From positions 64,001-77,500 of the forward strand of contig CAJNDS010000030.1 of assembly GCA_905221605.1 (NCBI GenBank): a stretch of DNA of 13,500 nucleotides, given 5' to 3'. Each line of letters begins with the position of its first letter. Positions within the stretch are counted from its first letter, which is position 1. Both the position numbers and the translations under genes were made by a program. The notes under the pieces are model-generated. The model worked only from the letters and a program-made list of their open reading frames with translations. It was not told where the DNA came from and ran no database searches. This document shows, piece after piece, positions 1-8,278 of the stretch. The stretch comes from Symbiodinium natans (lineage: Eukaryota; Sar; Dinophyceae; Suessiales; Symbiodiniaceae).

Positions 1-42
1 TAGGGTTTAGGGTTTGGGGTTTAGGGTGTAGGGTTTAGGGTC
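1..42 (+). repeat. Interstitial telomere-type repeat, G-rich on + strand
   Basis: Five or six imperfect TTTAGGG units with variants such as TTTGGGG and GTGTAGGG. A true chromosome end at the left edge would show the C-rich strand (CCCTAAA) on this strand, so this block is interstitial or inverted, not a left telomere. The orientation is opposite to the next block at 177-268. Confidence 0.85.
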
Positions 43-176
43 CAACATGATGCGGGAGGACCTGAGTTAACCCTTCAGGGGGACACGGCCTAGGGCCTGC
101 GTGTGCGAGGTGAGCCCGGCAACGCCTTGTGTGGCTGCTGTTGCCCACAGCGCATCACGAGTCTTGCGGCCCTCAA

Positions 177-268
177 ACCTAAAAACCCTAAAGCCCTAGA
201 ACCCCAAACCCTAAACCCTAAACCCTAAACCCTAAAATCCTAAAATCCTAAAACCCTAGAACCCCCAA
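177..268 (-). repeat. Interstitial telomere-type repeat, C-rich on + strand
   Basis: About a dozen CCCTAAA units: a perfect core near 208-235 flanked by drifting variants (CCCTAGAACC, CCTAAAAT). With the block at 1-42 it forms a converging pair around about 135 bp of unique sequence. Degeneration at the edges suggests age. Confidence 0.85.
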
Positions 269-497
269 GAAGCCTTCGGATGATCGGACTGGATGCACCT
301 TTGACCGTCCCCCATCCTTGTGTGTGTCTTTCAGGTAGCCGGGTCCACCCCGGCAACAAGTTTCCTTTTGAACTGCTGAGTTGCATCAAATCAAGACAGA
401 AGGCGTTGCTACGCAACAGCAGGCACGTGAAGAACATGTGCCCCAGGCATGGCTCCGGCATGTTGGCGTCTGTGCCGTACGCGGAGCATGTTCCAGG
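269..497. other. Unassigned spacer
   Basis: No supported gene. Open frames cross this stretch and run into the downstream repeat, but they show no recognisable domain and stay open in several frames at once, as expected in GC-rich DNA. A polypyrimidine tract ending in CAG is present near 325-334 (GTGTCTTTCAG), but no coding segment with conserved features follows it. Confidence 0.5.
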
Positions 498-856
498 GGC
501 TGGAGGGGAGGGAGCGTTTTTGACATTAGGTTTGACGGGAAAACGATGTGGGGGCGCTCAGGGGATCTTTGACAACAAGGCCCTGGAGGTCAGGCTTACT
601 TGCAACCGAGCTGGGAAGCTCGACGTCGCAACCATGCCTGGCATGCCGGAAGATTCCGGTATTTGTCTGTCTGCATCAAACAAGAGCACCGCTCGCCAGC
701 GGGGTCTGCGGGCACGCCCTCGCTCGTCAGGAAGGCCATGCATACTTGCGTGTACCTTACAAACAGCCAAGCTTTCAGGTGTGTGTGTGTGTGTGTGTGT
801 GTGACCAGCTCAGCTACCATGTCCTTCTAAACGGCTCAGGGAGCACGTGAATGACG
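498..856. repeat. Diverged repeat module A, copy 1
   Basis: This stretch recurs at about 1785-2040 plus 2190-2300. Shared landmarks include TTTGACGGGA, CAAGGCCCTGGAGGTCAGGC, CATGCCGGAAGATTCCGG, GCATCAAACAAGAGC and ACCAGCTCAGCTACC. It ends in the motif GTCCTTCTAAAC, which also closes each copy of the following repeat. The family is not recognised, and no transposase or terminal inverted repeat is visible. The two copies have substitutions and indels that break any common frame, so it is treated as non-coding. Confidence 0.75.
779..802. repeat. (GT)12 microsatellite
   Basis: Twelve uninterrupted GT units inside the repeat. At the equivalent position the paralogous copies have about four units (2231-2239) or three (around 1604), so the tract appears to have expanded after duplication. 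Confidence 0.95.
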
Positions 857-1110
857 AGAAGAACGTGAACAATTCCTACGACCACGGGCTTCTTGAATGT
901 CACTGGCCTGCGGGCCCGTCTTCACCCCTTCTTTTGCTCATGTGGACCATGCGTATCGGGGTGCGTATCGTGGCGCAGATTGGCAGGGTCTTGCATAGGC
1001 AAAACAGCAAGCTGCACCCTTCCGGAAACCGACGTTTTTGCGGTTGCTCGGGAGTCCATGCGACGTCCTTCTAAACTGCTCGGGGAGCATGTGAATGATT
1101 GTGCTCAGAA
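852..1110. repeat. Diverged repeat B, copy 1
   Basis: First of four related copies. Landmarks are CACTGGCCTGCGGGCCC, TTCACCCCTTCTTTTGCTC, ACCATGCGTATCGG, GGCAGGGTCTTGCATAGGC, and closure with GTCCTTCTAAAC then GGGAGCA(C/T)GTGAATGA. The landmark GCGTATC falls at about 951, 1221, 1466 and 2084 in the four copies. Family unknown. Confidence 0.8.
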
Positions 1111-1129
1111 CTAGGTCCCTTTTCTTGTT

Positions 1130-1404
1130 TTAGAAGGACATACAATTCCTACCACGGGCTTCTTGAACGTCACTGGCCTGCGGGCCCTTCCTCACCCCTT
1201 CTTTTGCTCCTGTGGACCATGCGTATCGGCGTGCATATCGTGGTGCAGATTGGCAGGGTCCTGCATAGGCAGAATAGCAATCTGCGCGCCCTTCCAGTAA
1301 ATGACGTTTTTGGGGTTGCTCGGCAGTCCAAGCGGCTTGCGTGTACATTACAACCAAAGGTCAGCTGCCACGTCCTGCTAAGCTGTTCGGGGAGCACATG
1401 AATG
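1130..1404. repeat. Diverged repeat B, copy 2
   Basis: Second copy of the repeat, beginning AATTCCTACCACGGGC and ending with the variant CACGTCCTGCTAAGC, then GGGGAGCACATGAATGACGAG. Between copies 1 and 2 lies a pyrimidine-rich tract near 1117-1129 (TCCCTTTTCTTGTTTTAG) that resembles a splice acceptor; no exon is recognisable behind it. Confidence 0.8.
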
Positions 1405-1722
1405 ACGAGAAGGACGTGAACAGTTCCTACCCGTCTTCACCCCTTCTTTTGCTCATGTGGACCATGCGTATCGGGGTGCGTATCGTGGCGCAGATTGGCG
1501 GGGTCTTGCATAGGCAAAACAGCAAGCTGCGCCCTTCCGGTAACTGATATTCTTGCGTGTTGCTCGGCAATCCTTGCGGCTTGTGTTTACATTACAAAAA
1601 GAGGTGTGTGACCAGCTCAGCTACCACGTCCTTCTAAACTGCTCCGGGAGCACGTGAATGATGAGAAGAACGTGAACAATTCCTACGACCACGGGCTTCT
1701 TGAACGTCACTGGCTTGCTGCA
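1405..1722. repeat. Diverged repeat B, copy 3, with partial next-unit head
   Basis: Third copy. It lacks the CACTGGCCTGCGGGCC segment and starts directly at CCGTCTTCACCCC, which makes the spacing 245 rather than 270 bp. It closes near 1626-1660 and is followed by the head of another unit (GAGAAGAACGTGAACAATTC, CACGGGCTTCTTGAACGTC) that breaks off at about 1717 into unrelated sequence. Confidence 0.75.
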
Positions 1723-1784
1723 AAGGACTCGACGTTTGTGAGTCCCTGCTGTATGCTGAGCATTGAATATCTGACATCCATTGG

Positions 1785-2310
1785 GGAGAAGGGGAGGGAG
1801 AGCATGTGATGTTGGGTTTGACGGGAGTACGTTTTGGTCAGAATTAACGATTTCCATCGTCCCCTGCCCTTAAACATGGAAGTCTTTGACCACAAGGCCC
1901 TGGAGGTCAGGCTTATTTACAGCCGAGCTGGTAGGCTCGAAGCCTCAACCATGCCTAGCATGCCGGAAGATTCCGGCCTTTGGCCTTTGTCTTTGTCTGT
2001 CGGCATCAAACAAGAGCGCCGCTCGCCAACGGGGTCTGCGGGCCCGTCCTCGCCGCTTCTTTTCCTTGTGTCATGCGGACAATGCGTATCGGGGTGCGTC
2101 TCGTGGCGCAGATTGGCAGGGTCTTGCATAGCCAAAACAGCAAGCCGCGCCCTTCCGGTGACTAACGTTTTTGCGGGCTGCTCGGCAGTCCATGCGGCTT
2201 GCGTGTACCTTACAAACCGCCAAGCTTTCAGGTGTGTGTGACCAGCTCAGCTACCACGTCCTTCTAAACGGCTTGGGGAGCACGTGAATGACGTGAACGT
2301 CACTACAGGC
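1785..2310. repeat. Composite repeat: module A copy 2 fused to repeat B copy 4
   Basis: Repeats the order seen upstream. Module A landmarks appear at about 1785-2040 (GGTTTGACGGGA, AAGGCCCTGGAGGTCAGGC, TGCCGGAAGATTCCGG), directly joined at about 2056 to repeat B sequence (AATGCGTATCGGGGTGCGT, GGCAGGGTCTTGCATAG), then the common end (CTTTCAGGTGTGTGTGACC, CCACGTCCTTCTAAACGGC). Module A copy 1 instead has a short deletion-like junction near 716-735. The arrangement suggests one segmental duplication plus internal rearrangement. Confidence 0.75.
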
Positions 2311-3139
2311 TTGTTGCAGAGGACTCGATGTGTGTATGGATGCAAGTACCCCAACCAGCCTTCACCGGGCACTTGAGGATCGCTTTCGCACACGTTGTCG
2401 CAAAAAGCAAGTGCATGCCTGTCCAGCTTCTGACTCGCTGGCCCTGAGCCGTTGCAGGGGTGTAGAGACGCAATCTTTGGGTCGCCGAAGCTCTGAGCCA
2501 CTCGTGCAGGCCGCATGCTCGCTTGGACATTGTCCAGGCTCCTGTTCGTCGTTCAGGGTTACCTGCCAGCTTGTGACCCGGCTCCTGTACCCGCTTCCGC
2601 CTTACACAGCTGCGATGTATTTCTGACGCCTGTGGCGCTGGCAGGCCCGCGCGAGCCTTCGATTGGCCGCACACTTCCTAGTGCACCGAGATTTGAGACA
2701 TGATTCCCGCTGTGCCTCGACCACTTCAGGAGTGTGAGGTGTCGGATTGGATTGCCGCAGATTTGGAAGGCTGTTTTCTACGCACCTCGCGGTGACGCGA
2801 CCTGGCCGGGTGTGGTCGCTTTTGGCGCAGCAAAGCAGGGGCCCCGCCTGAAGTCCGACACGAGGTGACGGCTGCGTTTGGTGGTCGGGTTTGGGATGCT
2901 TTCGGATGGCCTGGGCCCCGGGCCTCTGCTCAGAACCGGGAGGCTTCTGTGCTCTTCGCAGCAGTTCGTTGCCTCCGGGTGGCCGTGAGGTTTAACTGCA
3001 TCTTTCTCACCTTAAGAGGCCCTTCTTTCGGCCCACCTCGCAAACAACCCAAGTGGCTTCGCGGCTTTGGCTTGGCGGCCCTCGTTTCGCAAGTGTCCTT
3101 CCAGGAAGATCGTGAACTCCAAGGGGGGTGCTTGCACAT
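2311..3139. other. Non-coding stretch, nothing recognised
   Basis: About 830 bp without a supported gene. Short open frames exist on both strands but none has a domain, a convincing splice context, or a partner elsewhere in the window. The start (AGGACTCGATGTGTGTATGG) resembles 1723-1742 weakly, suggesting the repeat-derived zone fades out here. Confidence 0.5.
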
Positions 3140-3209
3140 CCTAAACCCTAAGCCCTAAACCCCAAACTTTCCTAAACCCTAAACACTGGCCCTAAACCCT
3201 AAACCCTAA
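3140..3209 (-). repeat. Interstitial telomere-type repeat, C-rich on + strand
   Basis: Roughly eight CCCTAAA units and variants (AAGCCCTAAACCCC, TTTCCTAAACCC), interrupted by the non-repeat bases CACTGG. Degenerate. Confidence 0.8.
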
Positions 3210-3432
3210 GGGCACGGAAAGGGTAGGACCCCGTGGCTGATGCCACAGACTGGACTTAATGGACAGTATGCAGGTTATGTCGCACTTCAAAAGGAAGTTT
3301 GCATGGCATTTCTTTAGAAGGTTTGGCTTTGCTCTTCTCACAGTCTCCTTCCAGGGTAAAGCAGCGACCTCTGCAAGCCGTTTAGCCCACGAGCTCTTGA
3401 TTGAGCTCTTGGACCTCAGACCTCGCAAACCC

Positions 3433-3469
3433 ACCTACCCTAAACCATCAGCCCTAAACCCCAAACTCC
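3433..3469 (-). repeat. Short degenerate telomere-type repeat
   Basis: ACCCTAAACC, then GCCCTAAACCCCAAACTCC: about four degenerate units. Further isolated CCCTAAG-like traces are seen near 3605-3625 and 3683-3700 but are too short to call. Confidence 0.6.
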
Positions 3470-4198
3470 TCGCCCCTTCGGGAGCCTGTGCACTGCGCTG
3501 AACTGGGCAAGCTGCTTTCGTCTCAAGAGAACCCCTGGCCGTGCGTTCGGCGCGGCTTCATGCTTGTGGGTTTGGCAAGAAGTCTACCAACTTGTTTTTC
3601 TTAACCCCCTCGACCCTAGACACCCCCTACCTGGGCATTTAGGGTCTCTTAAGGGCAAGTGGGGGGTGTAGGTACTTATCCAAAACCCTAAGCCCCAAGC
3701 TAGGGCTTCTTGCAACTCCAGCTCGGGCTTCTGCGTTTGCCTCGCGCCGGCCCTACGCACGCACGTGAACCACACCTGTGCAGGGCTTCGGGATTCGGGT
3801 TTCCGGGTTGAGTCCTCCTCCATGAGCGATTGTTTCGACCGCGGCCTTCTCGACAGCCGGCGGCCGGTTTTGGGGCGGCCATTCCCTCGGCCCGAAACCC
3901 GAGTACCCTCTACCCTTAGCCCTCAGCCCCGGAAAAGGCCCTGCTCGCCTCTGACGGTTTCAGGGCTTAAACGCCACCTTCCTGAACCATGTCAGGATTG
4001 CCAGAAATGGTGGGAGCGAAAATATCTGTGCTGAACCATGTCAGGTGCCAAAGAAGAGGGGGGAGGCGTGGGGTGGAAAACTCCCGGCCTCTTGTTTTGG
4101 TAGCAGTTGCATCCTCAACGGTCTTTGGATGTTTCCGAGGCGATCCGCAGGCCTTTCGAGGTAAGTCTGAGAGGACGAGACGCTGAGACACTAAGGCT
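3470..4198. other. Non-coding stretch with a small direct repeat
   Basis: No supported gene in about 730 bp. A 15-bp direct repeat CTGAACCATGTCAGG occurs at 3982-3996 and 4031-4045. Open frames here are short and lack recognisable features. Confidence 0.5.
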
Positions 4199-4273
4199 CC
4201 CCTAAACCCTAAGCCCTAAACCCTAAACCCCAAACCCTACACCCCAAGCCCTAAACCCTCAACCCTAAACCCC
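4199..4273 (-). repeat. Interstitial telomere-type repeat, C-rich on + strand
   Basis: About ten CCCTAAA units with variants CCCCAAA, CCCTACA and AAGCCC, ending at CCCCTCAGG. Confidence 0.85.
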
Positions 4274-4399
4274 CTCAGGGTTGAGGGGTGCATCATGTGA
4301 AGATCCTTTTGAACCCCTGGCGCGGGGGCCGAAGCCTCTTGACTTCAAACCGGCCTGCGAGCGGCACTGCCTTTGTGGGGTGCTCTCACAGCTCCGCCT

Positions 4400-4470
4400 C
4401 CTAAACCCTAGCCCTAAACCCTAAACCCTATATAGCCCTAAACCCTAAACCCCAAACCCTAAACCCTAAA
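4400..4470 (-). repeat. Interstitial telomere-type repeat, C-rich on + strand
   Basis: CCCTAAA units interrupted by TATATAG near 4430. The 126 bp between this and the preceding block (4274-4399) is unrelated unique sequence. Confidence 0.85.
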
Positions 4471-4608
4471 TGATCCTTAAACCCAAAAGCTTCCTAAAAC
4501 CCAAGAAGATGAAGAGTCCCTATCCTGCAACCCCCTTCACCAGTTTGCGTTGAGACCTCCAGTTCAACTCCAGGGGTGCATGCCTCAGTGGAGTAGATGA
4601 CCCTTAGG

Positions 4609-4694
4609 AGTTTAGGGTTTACGTAGGGTTTAGGGTTTAGGGTTTAGGAGTTTAGGGTTTAGGAGTTTAGGGTTTAGGAGTTTAGGAGTGTAGG
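4609..4694 (+). repeat. Interstitial telomere-type repeat, G-rich, with TTTAGGAG higher-order variant
   Basis: TTTAGGG units alternate with the variant TTTAGGAG several times (period about 15: TTTAGGGTTTAGGAG). This block faces the C-rich block at 4400-4470 across about 138 bp, so the pair diverges. The regular alternation suggests local amplification after the variant arose. Confidence 0.85.
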
Positions 4695-5172
4695 AGCCCG
4701 AGCAGGGCGTACAGGGACCTGAAGCTTTCAGGGGTTTAGGGGCCCGAGCTCGAAGTAGCCATGGCCGTTGAGGCCACTATGCATGCATTCGGATCCCAGG
4801 AGCAGGAACGGCCGCGAGGCTAGTGCAGGCTGCGTAGGATCGCAGAATCTGTTCGCAGAAACGTTCCCCACTCCGCCCTGGGCCTACAGCTCCAAAGCCT
4901 CAACGACCCCCTAAGCCATAAGCCAGAAGCTACCCAGCCGTGTCACAGAACACGCTTCGGAGCGCGGGGGACTGACTATTGTTCGAAGAATCTTTGTGGT
5001 TCTTTCGTACGTCGATTCCCCATATCATCCCCTACAGGGGTGATGTAGGAGAACCCGGAAACCAAGTGTGATCGTGGATGGCTTGTTTGTGAGGTGATTG
5101 ACAGCACGGGCAATGGAGCCGTTCTGCCAGTTCCCACCGCCTTTTCAACTCGGACCCCGAGTTCTTTTTCAG
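4695..5172. other. Spacer upstream of exon candidate
   Basis: No firmly supported coding segment. An open stretch at about 5094-5150 after GTGAG (V-I-D-S-T-G-N-G-A-V) could be a further small exon of the gene represented at 5173-5371, but its boundaries are not clear. A minus-strand open frame covers 4976-5290; its codons show less G-first bias than the plus-strand exon, so it was not accepted. Confidence 0.4.
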
Positions 5173-5371
5173 CACTTTCGCCTGTGGAGAGGAGCTGTGC
5201 GTGTGGGGCCAGGGCTATACGGAGCCTGACGCGATTTCCCAACTTCATGCGGCTGAGCACGAGCTTGTGCAACCGATCTTTGTCAACCATGCTGCTTCGA
5301 ATCCTCGAGAAGCTGCTGCTGATCTCCCAGCTTATGAAGCATCCTGCAGTGTATGGGGCGACTACTCGACG
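5173..5371 (+). CDS. Isolated internal exon candidate of an unrecognised protein
   Basis: A 199-bp segment bounded by a strong acceptor (GTTCTTTTTCAG, ending 5172) and a canonical donor GTATGT at 5372. After one leading base it is open for 66 codons: TFACGEELCVWGQGY at the start, NHAASNPREAAADLPAYEA in the second half, WGDYST at the end. About 29 of the 66 codons begin with G, typical of real coding sequence, and composition is rich in Ala, Glu and Asp. Codons end in phase 0 at the donor; the acceptor splits a codon. I do not recognise the family. A GEEL-type motif occurs at the end of SET domains, but the residues around it do not fit, so no function is given. Partner exons are not visible with confidence, so this may be a fragment of a decayed gene. 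The region is partly duplicated downstream. Confidence 0.4.
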
Positions 5372-5603
5372 GTATGTCCTCCAAAACCATGGACTTTCAA
5401 GGAGCCGAGCAGCTCAGTGGTCGGTGCACTTGTGCCAGCAGCTGCCCTCGTGTGCCCACGACATGCCGGAGCCATGTGGCGTGTGACTCGCAGGAAAGCT
5501 CACAGGAGGGTGTCGTCTGTCTGACCAGCGATGAGATGCACGATGGGTGTATTGAGCCACACAGGCGCACACACGTTGCTTCCTTTCAAGGAGCAGGAAC
5601 ACA
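5270..5603 (+). repeat. Direct duplication unit 1 (includes end of exon candidate)
   Basis: Related to about 5640-6095. Shared order: GCTGCTG then GATCTCCCA(A/G)C, CATCCTGC or CACCCTGC, TTCAAGG, GTGCCCACGACA, GTGTGACTCGC, GGTGTCGTC, CACGATGGGTG, CCTTTCAAG. Unit 1 keeps the open exon; unit 2 does not. Confidence 0.55.
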
Positions 5604-5639
5604 GGTCAAACTACAATCTTGATCATGGCCGGCACACAT

Positions 5640-6095
5640 GAACTCCCTGATTGTTCAAAAGCCTTTGCGGTTCAGCGTCACGCAATCATACGCAACCAGG
5701 AAGTTGCTTGAAGGCTTCCTGCTGCAGATCTCCCAACCGCAGCCGCCGAGCTCACAACGCACCCTGCGATGAGAGCGCCGACTGCATAAAGCGATGCCCT
5801 CCCGCAACGTGGCTTCAAGGGGAGTTCCTTCACAAGAACCTTGCCTACGAAGTGAAGGCGGCCCTATTTGCTTAGGGTACCCGCAACGGGACCCTAATTT
5901 GGAGAAGTGGCTTCAAGGGTGCGCTTGCCGCCCGCCAGTGCCCACGACACGTGGGAAGGACATGGTGTGACTCGCCGGCAGGCTTGCAGGACGGTGTCGT
6001 CCTCTTGATCCGGGATGATCTTCACGATGGGTGCATCGTGCCCCACATAGGCAGGCACACATTGCCTCCTTTCAAGCGCGCCAGGAAGACATCTG
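5640..6095 (+). repeat. Direct duplication unit 2, decayed
   Basis: Diverged counterpart of 5270-5603. The best-matching part is 5955-6080 versus 5470-5592, where both read a similar peptide (Q-E/D-G-V-V then H-D-G-C-I and P-H) before a 2-bp length difference throws the frames apart near 6040. Indels not divisible by three argue that at least one copy is no longer coding. Confidence 0.5.
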
Positions 6096-6139
6096 ACCTT
6101 GCATGCTTCAAAGCACGGGTTTCGCACTTAAGCCGAGGC

Positions 6140-7781
6140 AGACGGGCAGTTTGAAGCCCACGCCTTGGATTCCTTTGAACGCCCGCGCTTTTTTAAGTTG
6201 CCGCGGCTAGCCCCTTAGCTGTTGAGTCCCAGAGGAGCTTCATGCGCTGCACACAGGTGAAGCTTGTCAGCTGAGCAGAAGGGGAGCAGGCTCTCAGCAC
6301 GGCTCTGCAGAGTTGTGGGGGGGTCCCTCGCGGGGTTTTGGTGCTTGGCCCTGGCGCCCCTGACATTGAGACCCACAAAGAATCCCAACTCCAGATTCCT
6401 ACGCCCTGAGCCCGCATGATAGTCGGGGGGGTACCAGAATCCCTAGTAAGGGCTGTTAGTATCAGGGGGAACTAAGCCTCGGGTCCATGGTTCTGGCTTT
6501 GACTTCAGGTGCGCATTGCAGGACAGGAGCCCTGTCCAGCAGAATCGCCCTTGCCGCCTTAGCCTGAGTATGTCTCCTTCCTTGGACTGTGGGCTTCTTG
6601 AAGGTTTGGGTCGTGTGGTTCGCTTGTGGGTTTGATGGTTCAGGGCTTTCCGCCGCAAGGACGGCAGCGCGCTTGTCAGGTGTGTCTTTGCGGGAGCACC
6701 GGGGGTGCCACCACCGTAAAGCTCCCTTGGGTTCATCCACTTCGCTTCCCTTTCCCTGTGGATCTGCTGCGCTTATTTTCAGACCCCAAGCCCTACCTGA
6801 GAGGCTGAGCTACCCAACAGAGCAGGCCACGATACCTCCCAAAACAGGGAACTTCGGCCTGAAAATTCAGCTGGGCTAAAGCCGTGCCTCCCAGAAAGCG
6901 CGACATGCCCGACCTTCCTGAGCTCCGCACCTCCACGAAGACTCCGTCGCAGGGTTGTGGTGTCTAGGTTTCGTGGTTAGGGTGTCGGGGTCTTCGGCTT
7001 AGGACCCCGGAGGACCCTTCCCGGGTGATTCGGCTGCTAGGCAGGGGGGCTCAGGTTGTCGGGCGTTCGGAAAACGACCCGCGGTGACGAGGGGACGGTG
7101 GGAGGGAAGCCTGGCGCCCCGTAGCTGCGCCCAGGATGTCGGGCTTTAGGATCGTGCAGATCGGCCCTGGCAGGCTTTGGGGGGGGGGGGGAAATCGAAG
7201 CACCTCCCAAAGAACCTCCCCCAGAATTCTCACAACCGCTAAACGATGTCAGGAGGAAGCTGGCTCCAGGCGGGTGAATCTTGCCTTTTTAAGCCTGAGT
7301 CTGCATCTCAGCGCTGAGAGGCGAGTTGCGAGCTTCTCACCAGCTATATAACCCAAGCCCCCTGCACTTTCTAGGAAAAATTCTCCCCAGCCTCCTAAAG
7401 GCGCCTAAACCCCAACAGTGGCTAAGGCTAAGAGCCACACCTTGAAGGCCCAACGAGGTAGGGTCAGGCTTCGAGCACCAGTGGTGCTCAGATGGGCGGT
7501 TCTCTACTCATATGCCCTTTGAAGGCCCTGAGCCCTAAAGGCCCCTCTTTTGGGTCCATCCTTTTCGGGTGCCACGTTTCTCAAAAGGGGGACCCCCCTC
7601 CCCCTCTCCCGCGAAAACAGGCACAGAACAAACTCATTCGGCCCGGAAGAGCCCCCAGCTGCGCGGCCTGAGCCTCAGAGGAGCCCCAGAAAGTTTCTAG
7701 GTCTCATTCAAAGAAGAGAGAAGCGCTTGAAGCCTTGACACGCTGAGCGGCAGGGTGCCCTTCCTGCCCTCCGCTTTGAGA
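6140..7781. other. Long non-coding stretch
   Basis: More than 1.6 kb with no supported gene. Items seen: a 13-base G run at 7179-7191, and a perfect 7-bp inverted repeat with 3-base loop at 7473-7489 (GAGCACC-AGT-GGTGCTC). Open frames of up to about 100 codons occur on both strands with no domain, splice context or paralogue. Confidence 0.5.
7179..7191. repeat. G homopolymer, 13 bases
   Basis: Uninterrupted run of G after CTTT and before AAATCG. Such runs are prone to slippage and to base-calling length errors. Confidence 0.95.
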
Positions 7782-7830
7782 CATGGGCCTCAACCTTAGG
7801 GGCATGACTCCATGGGCCTCAACCTTAGGG
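7782..7830. repeat. Tandem repeat, two copies, 29-bp period
   Basis: The 20-base string CATGGGCCTCAACCTTAGGG occurs at 7782-7801 and again, identically, at 7811-7830, separated by GCATGACTC. It lies 13 bp upstream of a telomere-type block. Perfect identity indicates a recent event. Confidence 0.9.
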
Positions 7831-7843
7831 CAGAGGTCCCTTT

Positions 7844-7909
7844 AACCCTAAACCCTAAACCCTAAACCCCAAACCCTAAACCCTAAACCCTAAACCCCAA
7901 ACCCCTAAG
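7844..7909 (-). repeat. Interstitial telomere-type repeat, C-rich on + strand
   Basis: About nine CCCTAAA units with two CCCCAAA variants. It faces the block at 8051-8094 across about 140 bp. Confidence 0.9.
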
Positions 7910-8050
7910 TTGAGGGTGGAGGCTGCCTTTTTCCACCACCTGGGCACCTTCAGCGGCTCCTTAGCTCTTCACGACTCCTCCCTGTAGCCGAAAGAGCACC
8001 AAGGTCGCGCCCCTGCCCAATCCGCATGAGGAATACCCGAATACTTCCTG

Positions 8051-8094
8051 GTTTAGGGTTTAGGGTTTAGGGTTTAGGGTTTAGGGTTTAGGGT
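8051..8094 (+). repeat. Interstitial telomere-type repeat, perfect TTTAGGG
   Basis: Six consecutive perfect TTTAGGG units, the least degenerate block in the window and so probably the youngest. With 7844-7909 it makes a diverging C-rich/G-rich pair, the same arrangement and spacing class as 4400-4470 with 4609-4694. Confidence 0.95.
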
Positions 8095-8278
8095 TCCCTT
8101 ATCTGGCATCCCCAGCAGCCTTTAGGCCTCCTCGAAAATAGGCACCCCTCAAAATCTTTGAAACCTTTCTGCGGTCTAAGAGCTCCGAGAGTCAGGTCAG
8201 AGTCGGGACTCCCGGCGGGGGGCCTTTTGAACGACAGCTCCATATGACGGGGCGGCAGCTCCCCACGTCCCTCTCTCT

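Noticed and set aside
1-42. Left chromosome end (telomere)
   Set aside because: The G-rich strand reads left to right here; at a left chromosome end this strand should be C-rich. The block is also short and degenerate, and similar blocks lie throughout the window.
280-850. Overlapping open frames of 60-174 codons on both strands
   Set aside because: They cross repeat boundaries and the GT microsatellite, are open in several frames at once, and are not kept open in the paralogous repeat copy.
893-1547. Frames reading T-M-R-I-G-V-R-I-V-A-Q-I-G-R-V-L in repeat B copies
   Set aside because: The peptide recurs because the DNA repeats. Differences are mostly amino-acid changing, flanks shift frame, and the fourth copy ends differently, so no coding constraint is visible.
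4976-5290. Minus-strand frame of 104 codons (starting MVDKDRLHKLVLSRMKLG)
   Set aside because: Composition is plausible, but it overlaps the plus-strand exon that has better splice signals and a stronger G-first codon pattern. The duplicated area does not preserve it. Kept only as an alternative.
7473-7489. Short perfect hairpin as a terminator or RNA element
   Set aside because: Seven base pairs with a 3-base loop, no T tract, no adjacent gene, and no second copy; expected by chance in this length.
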